Shown: in pieces, positions 24,142 to 32,984 of the stretch
How positions within the stretch are numbered: the stretch's first letter is position 1
Layout of the letters: every line of letters begins with the position of its first letter
The notes under the pieces: generated by a model
Databases searched by the model: none
Seen by the model: the letters and a program-made list of their open reading frames with translations, nothing else
What the model was told of the DNA's origin: nothing
NCBI RefSeq assembly: GCF_013283785.1
Contig: NZ_JABCPZ010000003.1
Span: 62,001-126,000, forward strand
Reading direction: 5' to 3'
Length of the DNA stretch: 64,000 bases
Origin: Nonomuraea antri
GTDB taxonomy: Bacteria > Actinomycetota > Actinomycetes > Streptosporangiales > Streptosporangiaceae
Program-made: the position numbers and the translations under genes

Positions 24142-25025
24142 GCGGCCGCGGCGCTCACGGTGACGCGCTTGCGGAACACCCAGTACGTCCAGCCCTGGTA
24201 GACCAGGATGAACGGCAGGGTGATCAGCCCGATCCAGCTCAGCACCCGCAGCGTGTACGGCCCCGAGGCCGCCTCGGCCAGCGTCAGCCCGGGCAGCGGC
24301 GACACCCGCAGCTCCATGAACACCGCCAGCGTGGCCAGCACGATCGCGCCCGCCGTGGTGGCGAAGGCCCAGCCCTCCCTGCGCCGCCAGATCAGCGCCG
24401 CACCCGCGGCGAGCGCGGCCACCGAGGTCAGGGCCGGGATCGAGCCGAGGTTCGACAGCGTCACCACGGCCAGCGCCAGCGCGGGCACGGCGGCGGCCAG
24501 CGCCACCACGCGGGCGCGCTCACGCACCCGTCCGGCGGTCTTCAGCGCCAGGAAGACCGCGCCGTGCAGGGCGCAGACCGCCAGCGTGAACGCCCCGCCC
24601 AGCACGGCCGCCAGGGCGCTGCCGAACAGCAGGTCGGCGAAGACCGCGCCCCACAGGAAGGCCGGCAGCGCGCTGCCGACGACGATGCCCAGGTCGCACC
24701 AGAGCGGATTGCGCACCTTGCCGCGCCACTCAAGTCCCACGCCGCGCACGATCAGGCCCACCAGGATCAGCGTGACCTGCAGGTAGAAGGTGCTGAACAC
24801 GCCCGCGTACCAGGCGGGGAACGCGGCGAACATGGCGCCGACGGCGGTGATGAGCCACACCTCGTTGCCGTCCCACACCGGGCCGATGGTCTGCAGGCTC
24901 TGCCGGTGCTCGGCGGAGTTCCTGCTGACGAGCGGGGCCAGCAGCCCGACCCCGAAGTCGAAGCCCTCCAGGACGAAGTAGCCGGTCCACAGGAAGGCGA
25001 TGATGATGAACCACAGGTCGATCAT
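24138..25025 (-). CDS. cydB: Cytochrome bd oxidase subunit II
   Basis: A 295-residue integral membrane protein starting MIDLWFIIIAFLWTGYFVLE, with the conserved GFDFGVG and IGPVWDGNEVWLI motifs of CydB. Together with CydA it forms the bd-type quinol oxidase for respiration at low oxygen or under inhibition. It is slightly shorter than most CydB proteins (330-380 residues) but has a complete start and the usual C-terminal YQGWTYWVFRKRV. It lies 13 nt after cydA. The cydDC export genes are not in the window. Confidence 0.95.
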   Translation of the reverse strand: MIDLWFIIIAFLWTGYFVLEGFDFGVGLLAPLVSRNSAEHRQSLQTIGPVWDGNEVWLITAVGAMFAAFPAWYAGVFSTFYLQVTLILVGLIVRGVGLEWRGKVRNPLWCDLGIVVGSALPAFLWGAVFADLLFGSALAAVLGGAFTLAVCALHGAVFLALKTAGRVRERARVVALAAAVPALALAVVTLSNLGSIPALTSVAALAAGAALIWRRREGWAFATTAGAIVLATLAVFMELRVSPLPGLTLAEAASGPYTLRVLSWIGLITLPFILVYQGWTYWVFRKRVTVSAAAA

Positions 25026-25038
25026 GGGTGTCAGTCCC

Positions 25039-26385
25039 TCAGTACATCAGCGACGGTTCGAGCTTCTCGGCCTGCGGCAGCGCGGGCGCCGGGTCGTCCA
25101 GGCCCTTGCGCACGTGCCTGGTCAGCAGCACCACCTCGGCCACGGCGAGCGCGCCGTACAGCAGCGTGAAGATCGCCAGGGACGTGGCCACCTCGGCCAG
25201 CGACACGCCGGGCGAGACGCTGGCGGCGGTGAGCAGCTCGCCGGCGACCGTCCACGGCTGGCGGCCGATCTCGCTGAGCAGCCAGCCGGCGGTCACCGCG
25301 AGCAGCGGCAGCGGGAGCGCCAGGATCAGCACCCGCGAGAACCAGGCGGGGAACTCGCGCCGGCGGCGGGTCAGCCAGAGGCCGAGCACCGACAGCCCGA
25401 CCGTGGCCAGGCCGAAGACGATCATCACGCGGAACGACCAGAACACCACCGGCTGGTTCGGCCGGTAGTCGCCGGGGCCGAACTGCTGCTCGAAGCGGCG
25501 CTGCAGGTCCTCGGTGCCCTGGACGGTGGCGTCGAAGTCGTTGGTCGACAGGAAGCTCAGCACCTTGGGGATCTCGATGCCCGGCGCCAGCGAGAACGCG
25601 GCCCCCGCCGTGTCGCGCTCCAGGCCCTCGGCCGAGGCCAGCTTCATCGGCTGCTGCTCGTACATCAGCTTGGCCGACAGGTCGCCGGTGCCGGCCACCA
25701 CGGCGCCCGCGATCGCGGTCATCACCAGGGCGGCCCTGGCGGCGCTGCGCCACATGCCGGCGCGCGTCTTCAGCAGCCAGTAGCCGCTCACCGCGAGCAC
25801 GAACCCGCCGGCCACCACGAACGCCGCGCCGATCACGTGCGGGACCTGGGCCAGCGCGGTGGAGTTGGTCAGCACCGCCCAGATGTCGGTCATCCTGGCC
25901 TTGCCGTCGACGACCTCGTAGCCGACCGGGTGCTTCATCCAGGCGTTGGCGGCCAGGATGAAGTACGCCGACAGGTTCGAGCCGATGGCCGCGGCCCAGA
26001 TGGTCGCCAGGTGCACCTTCTTCGGCAGCCGGTCCCAGCCGAAGATCCACAGCCCGAGGAACGTGGACTCCATGAAGAAGGCCAGCAGGGCCTCCATCGC
26101 CAGCGGCGCGCCGAACACGTCGCCGACGAACGTTGAGTACTCGCTCCAGTTCATCCCGAACTGGAACTCCTGCACGATGCCGGTGACCACGCCCATGGCG
26201 AAGTTGATCAGGAAGAGCTTCCCGAAGAACTTCGTCAGCCTGAGGTAGCTCTCCTTCCCCGTGCGGTGCCAGGCCGTCTGCAGGCCCGCCACGAAGATCC
26301 CCAGTCCAATGGTCAACGGCACGAACAGAAAGTGGTACACGGTGGTGATTCCGAACTGCCACCGTGCGAGATCAAGTGCGTCCAT
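25039..26385 (-). CDS. cydA: Cytochrome bd oxidase subunit I
   Basis: A 448-residue protein with the CydA hallmarks: LARWQFGITTVYHFLFVPLT with the heme ligand His near residue 18, MEALLAFFMESTFLGLW with the conserved Glu residues, a second ligand His in QVPHVIGAA, and GRQPW late in the protein. The quinol-binding Q loop is of the short type usual in actinobacteria. It heads the cydAB operon. Upstream, within 24-69 nt of the ATG, are three tandem 13-bp palindromes that are probably regulatory; no Rex-type site is visible there. Confidence 0.96.
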   Translation of the reverse strand: MDALDLARWQFGITTVYHFLFVPLTIGLGIFVAGLQTAWHRTGKESYLRLTKFFGKLFLINFAMGVVTGIVQEFQFGMNWSEYSTFVGDVFGAPLAMEALLAFFMESTFLGLWIFGWDRLPKKVHLATIWAAAIGSNLSAYFILAANAWMKHPVGYEVVDGKARMTDIWAVLTNSTALAQVPHVIGAAFVVAGGFVLAVSGYWLLKTRAGMWRSAARAALVMTAIAGAVVAGTGDLSAKLMYEQQPMKLASAEGLERDTAGAAFSLAPGIEIPKVLSFLSTNDFDATVQGTEDLQRRFEQQFGPGDYRPNQPVVFWSFRVMIVFGLATVGLSVLGLWLTRRRREFPAWFSRVLILALPLPLLAVTAGWLLSEIGRQPWTVAGELLTAASVSPGVSLAEVATSLAIFTLLYGALAVAEVVLLTRHVRKGLDDPAPALPQAEKLEPSLMY

Positions 26386-26408
26386 CTACCCCGCCCGACA
26401 TCTGAGCT

Positions 26409-26454
26409 CTACAAGCTGTAGTACATCTACTTGAAGTAGTACTACAAGCTGTAG
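26409..26454. promoter_or_regulatory. Three tandem 13-bp palindromes upstream of cydA
   Basis: CTACAAGCTGTAG (26409-26421), CTACTTGAAGTAG (26427-26439) and CTACAAGCTGTAG again (26442-26454) each have the form CTAC-N5-GTAG. The centres are 18 and 15 bp apart. The whole block is itself nearly symmetrical from GCTCTACA to TGTAGAGC. The TACA...TGTA arms recall BlaI/MecI/CopY-type operators, though the spacing differs. The arrangement suggests cooperative binding at the cydAB promoter. Confidence 0.7.
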
Positions 26455-26598
26455 AGCAACGCGATGCGACCTTCGTCACATCCCCCCAGTGATTCAGGGT
26501 TAAAGCATCCCGTGCAGGTCATGCCGGACGCGTCACCCGCCGGGCTGATTCGGGCCTACCCCGCGCGGCGGACCCTCTGTGGAGCGGCTACGTGTCGC

Positions 26599-27480
26599 CT
26601 ATTGGGCGCCGGCCCGGGCCGCCTTCAGGTACGCCTCCAGGTTCCCGAGCTCGAACCCGCGCCGCTTGATCTTGTTCACCAGGATGCGGAAGTCCCTGGC
26701 CAGGTTCGGGCGGAAGTGCAGCAGCAGGATGTCGCCGGGACGCAGCTTCTTGTCGGGCACCTGATAGGCGATCTTGCCGCCGGGCTGGACGGTCGCCGTC
26801 CAGAGCAGCACCGCCGACAGGCCGCACGCCTTGGCCGCGCGCAGCGTGTCCGTGTTGTAGTTGCCGAACGGCGGCCTGAACAGCGTGGGCCTGCTCCCGA
26901 GCCGCTGCTTGACCAGCCTGGACGCGCCGCAGATCTCCGCGCGCTGGGCCTCGTGGCCGAGCAGGCGCAGGTTCGGGTGGGTGAGCGTGTGGTTCTCGAC
27001 GGGCACCCCGGCCGCCTGCAGCTTCCGGAAATATGACCACTTGCCGGCGCCGACGTAGCGGGCCGGGCCGCCGGACTGGTCGGGCGTGCCCTTGGCCTCC
27101 ACCGCGTCGCGCATCACGAACGCGGTGATGGGGATGCGCTGGTCGCGTACCTGCTGGACGAACCCGGGGTCCTGCTCCCAGCCGTCGTCGATGGTCAGGA
27201 AGACGACCTTGCGCTTGGTCGGGATCGAGCTGATGACCGGCGGCAGCCCGCCAGTCGAGGAGATCGCGCCCACCTCGCCGGGGCGCGGCAGCACGCCCGG
27301 AGGCGGCAGCGGCGCGGGGGACGCCGAGGACGACGGCGCCGCCGACCTCGCGGGGGACGACGGGCGCGAACCGGCCGTCCCGTCGGCCGCGCAGGCCGTG
27401 ATCAGCACTGCCGCACACCCCGCCACCAGCCGCGACGCCACCACGCCCGCCCGCCGGCGGCCGATCCCCCTCGTGCACAT
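26599..27480 (-). CDS. Polysaccharide deacetylase (NodB/CE4) lipoprotein
   Basis: A 293-residue exported protein. The signal peptide ends in LITAC (Cys near residue 30), followed by a Pro/Ser-rich linker to about residue 85, then a NodB deacetylase domain. The metal-binding and catalytic motifs are TIDDGWEQ (catalytic Asp pair), HTLTHP, RPPFGNYN and LLHFRP. It probably removes acetyl groups from peptidoglycan or another surface glycan outside the cell. It is upstream of cydA on the same strand, but the 213-bp gap with the palindrome cluster argues for separate transcription. Confidence 0.9.
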   Translation of the reverse strand: MCTRGIGRRRAGVVASRLVAGCAAVLITACAADGTAGSRPSSPARSAAPSSSASPAPLPPPGVLPRPGEVGAISSTGGLPPVISSIPTKRKVVFLTIDDGWEQDPGFVQQVRDQRIPITAFVMRDAVEAKGTPDQSGGPARYVGAGKWSYFRKLQAAGVPVENHTLTHPNLRLLGHEAQRAEICGASRLVKQRLGSRPTLFRPPFGNYNTDTLRAAKACGLSAVLLWTATVQPGGKIAYQVPDKKLRPGDILLLHFRPNLARDFRILVNKIKRRGFELGNLEAYLKAARAGAQ

Positions 27481-27576
27481 GGCGCCCTATCTTGCCAGTT
27501 CTCCATGGGACGACGGGTGTCCCGGCTGGCAGGTGTTGCCCTATGTCCGCGGACCCGCGCTGCCTACAGTGGCGAT

Positions 27577-28218
27577 GTGAACATCGTGGGCAGCGCCGTG
27601 ATCGGCGTCGACAGGCAACGGTTGTGGGCGGCGCTGCGCGACCCGGCGGTGCTGGTGCGCACCCTGCCCGGGTGCGAGCGGCTGGAGGAGACCGGGCCCG
27701 ACACGTACAGGATGACGATCAGCGCGGGCGTCGCCTCCATCAAGGGCGTCTACCAGGGCGAGGTGGCGCTGAGCGAGCCGTCCGAGCCCGAGCGCTTCGT
27801 GCTCGAGGCCCGCGGGCAGGGCGCGCCGGGGACGGTCGCGGCCACCGTCCAGGTGCGGCTGGCCGAGAGCGACGGCGGCACCCGCGTCGACTACGACGCC
27901 GACGCGGTGATCGGCGGGATGATCGGCGGGGTCGGGCAGCGGCTGCTCGCCTCGGTGGCCAAGCGCACCGCCGCCGAGTTCTTCACCGCCGTCGAGCAGC
28001 ACCTGCGCGCCCCGGCCGCCCTGGCCGTCGTTCCCGACACCGCGGAGCCGGCCGTGCACGAGCGTCCGGCCGTCGTACACGAGCGTCCGGCGGCCGAGCG
28101 GCACACCGAGACGCGGCCCTGGGTGATGCTCGCCTCCTTCGGCATGGGCGCGGGCATCGCCCTGACCGGGGTGGCCGTCGGGTGGCTGCTGGGCCGCGCC
28201 GGGCGACGCCGTTCCTGA
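27577..28218 (+). CDS. CoxG-like SRPBCC protein with C-terminal membrane anchor
   Basis: A 213-residue protein. Residues 1-145 form a CO dehydrogenase subunit G (CoxG) type SRPBCC domain (GSAVIGVDRQRLWAALRDPAVLVRTLPGCE, then GVYQGEV). A linker with repeated VHERPA units leads to one transmembrane helix near residues 180-205 with a basic end. In CO oxidisers CoxG tethers the Mo enzyme to the membrane, so this protein may anchor the Mo hydroxylase encoded 5 kb upstream. GTG 27577 lies 6 nt after a TACAGT -10 box, indicating a leaderless mRNA. Confidence 0.85.
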   Translation: MNIVGSAVIGVDRQRLWAALRDPAVLVRTLPGCERLEETGPDTYRMTISAGVASIKGVYQGEVALSEPSEPERFVLEARGQGAPGTVAATVQVRLAESDGGTRVDYDADAVIGGMIGGVGQRLLASVAKRTAAEFFTAVEQHLRAPAALAVVPDTAEPAVHERPAVVHERPAAERHTETRPWVMLASFGMGAGIALTGVAVGWLLGRAGRRRS

Positions 28219-28282
28219 TCAGATGCGCGGCATGGCGGTACGGGCTCTCGCGGAAAAGGATCTCCAGGCGTAGCGTGGCGGT

Positions 28283-29179
28283 ATGCGGCAGGCACATGCT
28301 GAAGACGCAAGGACCGAGGCCAAGCGAGTCGTACGAAACCTGTTGGGGGAGGAGCGCCCGACCGCCGAGTCCTTGATCGGCGACGTGCGCCCGGTGCTCG
28401 GCGACGAGCGCACCGACCGGAGCCTCGGGCTGGCGCTGGGCGCCTCGCTCACCCGGCGGTCGGCCGAGCTGGCCGCCATCGCCGCCCTGCTCGTCGGCAC
28501 CCGCGAGCTGGGCCTGGAATGGTGGACGCGGCCCAGGGGCGGCAAACTGCCCGCGCCCGACGAGGTGCTGCGCACGGCCGTCGCGATCGAGCCGTGGACC
28601 GACCTGACCGCGCTGGAGATGCTCGCCGCCTGGATCTCCGACGACGCCGCAGACCAGCTCTGGGGCCAGCCCGTCGCCCAGGTCGACCTCAACTCCTGGC
28701 AGGCCGAAGACCGCTTCGACCTGCCGCCAGGGGTCAAGCCCGGCCAGCGGCTGGTGGTGCACTTCGACGCCGGCGGCCGGCTCGACGCGGTCGTCACCCG
28801 CCGGCCCGACGAGGACCTCGGCTCGAACCTGGACTTCCACTCGCTGCGCTACTCGCGTCCCGCCGAGGCGCAGTGGAGCTGGGGCGTCGCCGCCGGGCTC
28901 GGGCCGCACCGGCTGCCCGGCGAGGTGCCCGACCCGTACGTGCGCCGCGTCGACCCGGCCGCGGTCGGCATCCTGCGCGACTGGGCCACCAGGCACGGCG
29001 CCACCCGCGACCAGCTCGGCGAGCGGTGGGAGACGGTGGGCGACGTGGTGGCCGCGATCGAACGCGTCGACTGGATGTGGCGCAGCGGCGAGTGGTTCGG
29101 CTGGTGGCGCGGCGCCTCCGCGCTGGTCGACGACTCGGCCTACCTGCCCTACCGGCTGGAGGAACTGGCCGCGGGCTGA
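28283..29179 (+). CDS. Hypothetical protein, 298 residues
   Basis: I do not recognise this soluble protein. The N-terminal third is helical (AEDARTEAKRVVRNLLGEE and a long Ala-rich helix around 60-80); the rest is rich in Trp, with EWW, WSWG and DWMWRSGEWFGWW. ATG 28283 lies 6 nt after a TAGCGT -10 box, so the mRNA is probably leaderless and the gene has its own promoter. Neighbours give no functional hint. Confidence 0.75.
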   Translation: MRQAHAEDARTEAKRVVRNLLGEERPTAESLIGDVRPVLGDERTDRSLGLALGASLTRRSAELAAIAALLVGTRELGLEWWTRPRGGKLPAPDEVLRTAVAIEPWTDLTALEMLAAWISDDAADQLWGQPVAQVDLNSWQAEDRFDLPPGVKPGQRLVVHFDAGGRLDAVVTRRPDEDLGSNLDFHSLRYSRPAEAQWSWGVAAGLGPHRLPGEVPDPYVRRVDPAAVGILRDWATRHGATRDQLGERWETVGDVVAAIERVDWMWRSGEWFGWWRGASALVDDSAYLPYRLEELAAG

Positions 29180-29218
29180 GCAGGAATGACCGGGTGACCG
29201 GCGTGGTTGACGTCAGAT

Positions 29219-29890
29219 GTGAAAGTCGAGATCTTTTCCGACGTCGTCTGCCCCTGGTGCTACATCGGCCACGTCCGGTTCGCCAGGGCCGCCGACCGGT
29301 TCCGCGCCAAGGGCGGCACCCTTGAGGTGACGATGCGCCCGTACCAGCTCAACCCCGACGCCCCGGCCGAGGGCGAGCCGCTGCTGCCCGCCCTGGAGCG
29401 CAAGTTCGGCCCGAACGCCACGCAGATGGTCGAGCGGGTCGCCTCGGTGGGCAGCGAGGAGGGCCTGGTCATCGACCACGCCAGGGCCGTCAGCGCCAAC
29501 ACGTTCGAGGCGCACCGGCTCATCGAGATCGCCGCGGGCCAGGGCCTGGGCGAGGAGATGGCCGAGCGGCTGTTCCGCGCGTACTTCAGCGAGGGGCTGA
29601 ACGTCGCCGACGCCGACGTGCTGGGCAAGCTGGCCGCGGAGACCGGCGTCACCGACACCGGCGAGGGCGCCGAGCAGGTGCGCGAACACCTGGCCAGGGC
29701 CGGCCGGCTCGGCATCACCGGCGTGCCGCTGTTCCTGTTCGAAGGCCAGTACGCGGTCTCGGGCGCGCAGCCGGAAGAGGTCTTCACGGCCGCCATCGAC
29801 GAGGTCGCGGAGAAGACCGGGCAGACCCCGATCACCCAGCTCGCCGCGCCCGCCGACGGCTGCGACGACGACGGCGTCTGCGCGGTCTGA
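29219..29890 (+). CDS. DsbA-family oxidoreductase (FrnE/2-hydroxychromene-2-carboxylate isomerase type)
   Basis: A 223-residue thioredoxin-fold protein with the redox motif CPWCYIG at residues 12-18 and the cis-Pro loop TGVPLFLFEGQYAVSG. It has no signal peptide, so it acts in the cytoplasm. The C-terminus ends CDDDGVCAV, giving a second Cys pair. FrnE of Deinococcus also has a second C-terminal Cys pair that works with the CXXC, so a thiol-switch role is plausible. GTG 29219 is chosen because the family begins MKVEIFSDVVCPWC; a TTG 12 nt upstream is also in frame. Confidence 0.88.
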   Translation: MKVEIFSDVVCPWCYIGHVRFARAADRFRAKGGTLEVTMRPYQLNPDAPAEGEPLLPALERKFGPNATQMVERVASVGSEEGLVIDHARAVSANTFEAHRLIEIAAGQGLGEEMAERLFRAYFSEGLNVADADVLGKLAAETGVTDTGEGAEQVREHLARAGRLGITGVPLFLFEGQYAVSGAQPEEVFTAAIDEVAEKTGQTPITQLAAPADGCDDDGVCAV

Positions 29891-29892
29891 GC

Positions 29893-30576
29893 TCAGCAGG
29901 TCCCTTCGCCGAGCTGCCCCGTGCGGTGGTGGCGGCGGCAGAGCACCTGGTAGCGCACGGGCGAGGCATCGGTGTCACCGATCACCACCTGCTCGCCGGT
30001 GCGCACCATCCTGCCGCCCACCACCCGGGCGTTCAGCAGGCCGGGGCGTCCGCACCAGCACAGCACCTCGACCTGCAGCCGGCACACCTCGTCGGCCAGC
30101 TCGAACAGCCGCTGCGCGGCCGGGAACATGACGGACCTGAAGTCCGAGGCGAGACCGAACGCGTAGACGTCGACGCCGTGCTCGTCCACCAGCACGGCCA
30201 GTTGCTCGATCTGCTCGACCGTGTAGAAACAGGCTTCGTCGCAGATCAGGTAGTCGATTCTGTCGTGCCCGGTGACCAGTGTCACCAGATCGAGAGAATC
30301 CTCGACCTCGATCGCCTCCAGTCCGAGCCCTATCCTGCTGGTGATCTTCGGACCGCCGGACCGGTCGTGCTTGGTCAGCACCAGACCACGCCTGCCCTGG
30401 CGTCCGTGGTTGTAGTTCATCTGGAGCGCCAACGTGGACTTCCCGCAGTCCATCGGGCCGAAGTAGAACTTCAGTACGGCATCGCGGGCGCCGGCCGGCA
30501 CGGCAGACAAGGCAGACAGTTCGGTCACGGGGGGCCAGCTTAGCGGCTTGGCTTGTTCCACAAGCTCGTGGGACAT
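29893..30576 (-). CDS. tdk: Thymidine kinase, type II
   Basis: A 227-residue protein that phosphorylates thymidine (and deoxyuridine) in the salvage pathway. The ATP loop is GPMDCGKST near residue 40-48, the Asp-Glu motif is YLICDEACFY, and the lasso domain carries the zinc ligands CWCGRPG and the late CRRHH. It has an N-terminal extension of about 30 residues before the nucleotide-binding core; GGGGAG stands 3 nt before ATG 30576 in support of that start. It ends 3 nt from the convergent FrnE-like gene. Confidence 0.93.
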   Translation of the reverse strand: MSHELVEQAKPLSWPPVTELSALSAVPAGARDAVLKFYFGPMDCGKSTLALQMNYNHGRQGRRGLVLTKHDRSGGPKITSRIGLGLEAIEVEDSLDLVTLVTGHDRIDYLICDEACFYTVEQIEQLAVLVDEHGVDVYAFGLASDFRSVMFPAAQRLFELADEVCRLQVEVLCWCGRPGLLNARVVGGRMVRTGEQVVIGDTDASPVRYQVLCRRHHRTGQLGEGTC

Positions 30577-30602
30577 TTCTCCCCTGAGTATCAGGAGGAT
30601 CT

Positions 30603-30974
30603 GTGGTCACGGACAAACCCCCAGCGCTCGACGCGATGATGACGCCGGACGACGTCACCGCCGCCCAGGCCGACGCCGCGCGATGGCGCTACGGTTTCCT
30701 GGTCGTGGTGACAGGCATCATCGCGGTCCTGGTCGCCTTCGGCGCCGCCGTGTTCGCCACCCGGGAATTCGCCGCGCTGTTCGCCGGCGTGGCCGGGGTG
30801 GTCGGCACGATCATCGGCGCCTACTTCGGGGTGCAGGCCGGCCAGTCGGGGAAGGCCAAGGTCGAGGCCGAGCTGGCCAAGTCCCAGGAGATGGTGGTGC
30901 GGCTGGCCGCCTACGTGGGGACACAGAACGCGCCCCGCGTCATCGACGAAGTGCTCGGCCGACGCAGAAGCTGA
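30603..30974 (+). CDS. Small two-helix membrane protein, unknown
   Basis: A 123-residue protein with two transmembrane helices (about residues 31-50 and 58-77, GFLVVVTGIIAVLVAFGAAVF and FAGVAGVVGTIIGAYFGVQ) and a cytoplasmic helical tail. I do not recognise a family. GTG 30603 has a strong AGGAGG 4-5 nt upstream. It lies 6 nt before hyuA and probably belongs to the same transcript, so it might help place or couple the hydantoinase at the membrane; that is a guess from position. Confidence 0.75.
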   Translation: MVTDKPPALDAMMTPDDVTAAQADAARWRYGFLVVVTGIIAVLVAFGAAVFATREFAALFAGVAGVVGTIIGAYFGVQAGQSGKAKVEAELAKSQEMVVRLAAYVGTQNAPRVIDEVLGRRRS

Positions 30975-30980
30975 GGAGCC

Positions 30981-32984
30981 ATGCGCAGCGTCCGAATCGG
31001 AGTCGACACCGGCGGCACGTTCACCGACGTGGTGGCCGTGGACGAGCAGACCGGTGAGATCGTCACCACCAAGACCCCCTCGACCCCGGCGAACCCCGCC
31101 GACGGGTTCATCACCGGCATCGGCAAACTGGGCGAGCTGGACGTCGGCTCCATCGTGCACGGCACCACCGTGGCCACGAACCAGCTGCTCGAAGACCGGA
31201 TGGCGAACCTCGGGCTCGTCACCACCGAGGGCTTCGAGTTCATCCTGGAGATCGCCAGGCAGAGCGTGCCCGACGGGTACGGCAACTCCTACTTCTGGGT
31301 CAAGCCGCCACGCATCGTCCCCGTGCACCTGGTCAGGACCGTCGGGGGGCGGCTGGACCACCTGGGCGCCGAGGTGCGCCCGTTCAACGAGGAGCAGGCC
31401 GCCGAGGTGGCGCGCTGGTTCAGGTCGAAAGGCGTCACCGCGATCGGCGTCTGCTTCCTGCACTCCTACGCCAACCCCGAGCACGAGCGCCGCATGCGCG
31501 AGGTGATCTGGCGCGAGCACCCGGAGGCGACCGTCTCGATCTCCAGCGACGTGCTGCGCGAGTACCGCGAGTACGAGCGCTCGGTCACCACGCTGGTCGA
31601 CGCCGCGGTCAAGCCCACCATGCGCCGCTACATCGCCAGCCTGTCCACCAGGCTGGGCATGCCGTTCTCGGTGATGAAGTCCAACGGCGGCGTGCTGTCG
31701 GCGCGCGAGGTGGTCAACCAGCCGATCACCACGGTCCTGTCGGGACCTGCGGCCGGCGCGCTCGGCGCGGCGCTCATCGCCGCCACCGCGGGCCACCCGT
31801 CGGTGATCACCCTCGACGGCGGCGGCACCTCCACCGACGTGGCCGTGGTGATCGACGGCGAGCCGTCCGTCACCACCGAGGGCGCCATCGGCCGCTACCC
31901 GGTGAAGATCCCGATGATCGACATCGTCACGGTGGGCGCGGGCGGCGGCTCGATCGCCTGGATCTCGCCCGAGGGCACGCTCAAGGTCGGCCCGCGCTCG
32001 GCCGGCGCCGACCCGGGGCCGCTCTGCTACGGCCGCGGCGGCACCGAGGTGACCGTCACCGACGCGCACGTCTTCCTCGGCCGCATCCCGCCGCACCTGC
32101 TCGGCGGCGAGATCCCGCTCAACGCCGAGGCCGCGCGCGCCGGCATCCAGGCCCTGGCCGACAAGCTCGGCCTCACCCCGGAACGCACCGCGACCGGCAT
32201 CCTGGAGATCAGCGCGTTCAACCAGAGCAACGCGATCAGGCAGCTCACCGTCAAGCGCGGGCTCGACGTGCGCGACTTCCCGCTGGTGACGTTCGGCGGC
32301 TCGGGGCCGCTGCTGGCCTGCCGGCTGATCGACATCCTCGGCCTGCCCGCCGTGGTCATCCCGCCCGACCCGGGCAACGTGTCCGCGTTCGGGCTGCTCA
32401 CCGTGGACGTCAAGAACGACTACGTGCGCACGTACGTCACCCGCGACCTGGCCCTGGAGCGGGCCGGCGAGATCTACCGCGAGCTCGAACATCAGGCGGC
32501 CGAGGCGCTCGACCGCGAGGGCTTCGACGATCCGGTCTACGCCCGCAGCGCCGACCTGCGCTACTACGGCCAGGCCTACGAGGTGCGCGTGCCCGCCCCC
32601 GCGGGGGAGATCGACGACGACTGGAAGCGGCAGGTGATCGACGCCTTCCACCAGGCGCACGAGAAGCTGTACGGCTACGCCTACCGCGACGACCCCCGGC
32701 ACGGCGTCGAATGGGTCAACCTGCGCGTCTCCGGCATCGGGCCCATCACCCGCCCGACCATCCGGCGCAGGCAGTCCGGGGCGGCCAAGCCCACCCCCGC
32801 CACCAGGCCGGTGCACTTCGACCACGTCGCGCAGACCCCGATCTTCCAGCGGGCCGACCTCGGACCCGGCATGAAGGTGGCCGGGCCCGCGGTGATCGAG
32901 GAGTACGGCTCGACCATCCCGATCCACCCGGGCTTCATCGCCCGCGTGGACGAGTACGGCAACGTGGAGGTTCGCCGTGACTGA
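30981..32984 (+). CDS. hyuA: Hydantoinase/oxoprolinase family, subunit A
   Basis: A 667-residue protein with the actin-like ATPase start RIGVDTGGTFTDVVA, HGTTVATNQLLEDR near residue 54, and the second phosphate region LDGGGTSTDVAV near 275. With HyuB it forms ATP-dependent hydrolases or carboxylases (N-methylhydantoin hydrolase, 5-oxoprolinase, acetone carboxylase); the exact substrate cannot be read from sequence. Given the heterocycle-degrading genes nearby, a cyclic ureide such as a hydantoin is a fair guess. ATG 30981 follows GAGGAG. It overlaps hyuB by 8 nt. Confidence 0.92.
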   Translation: MRSVRIGVDTGGTFTDVVAVDEQTGEIVTTKTPSTPANPADGFITGIGKLGELDVGSIVHGTTVATNQLLEDRMANLGLVTTEGFEFILEIARQSVPDGYGNSYFWVKPPRIVPVHLVRTVGGRLDHLGAEVRPFNEEQAAEVARWFRSKGVTAIGVCFLHSYANPEHERRMREVIWREHPEATVSISSDVLREYREYERSVTTLVDAAVKPTMRRYIASLSTRLGMPFSVMKSNGGVLSAREVVNQPITTVLSGPAAGALGAALIAATAGHPSVITLDGGGTSTDVAVVIDGEPSVTTEGAIGRYPVKIPMIDIVTVGAGGGSIAWISPEGTLKVGPRSAGADPGPLCYGRGGTEVTVTDAHVFLGRIPPHLLGGEIPLNAEAARAGIQALADKLGLTPERTATGILEISAFNQSNAIRQLTVKRGLDVRDFPLVTFGGSGPLLACRLIDILGLPAVVIPPDPGNVSAFGLLTVDVKNDYVRTYVTRDLALERAGEIYRELEHQAAEALDREGFDDPVYARSADLRYYGQAYEVRVPAPAGEIDDDWKRQVIDAFHQAHEKLYGYAYRDDPRHGVEWVNLRVSGIGPITRPTIRRRQSGAAKPTPATRPVHFDHVAQTPIFQRADLGPGMKVAGPAVIEEYGSTIPIHPGFIARVDEYGNVEVRRD

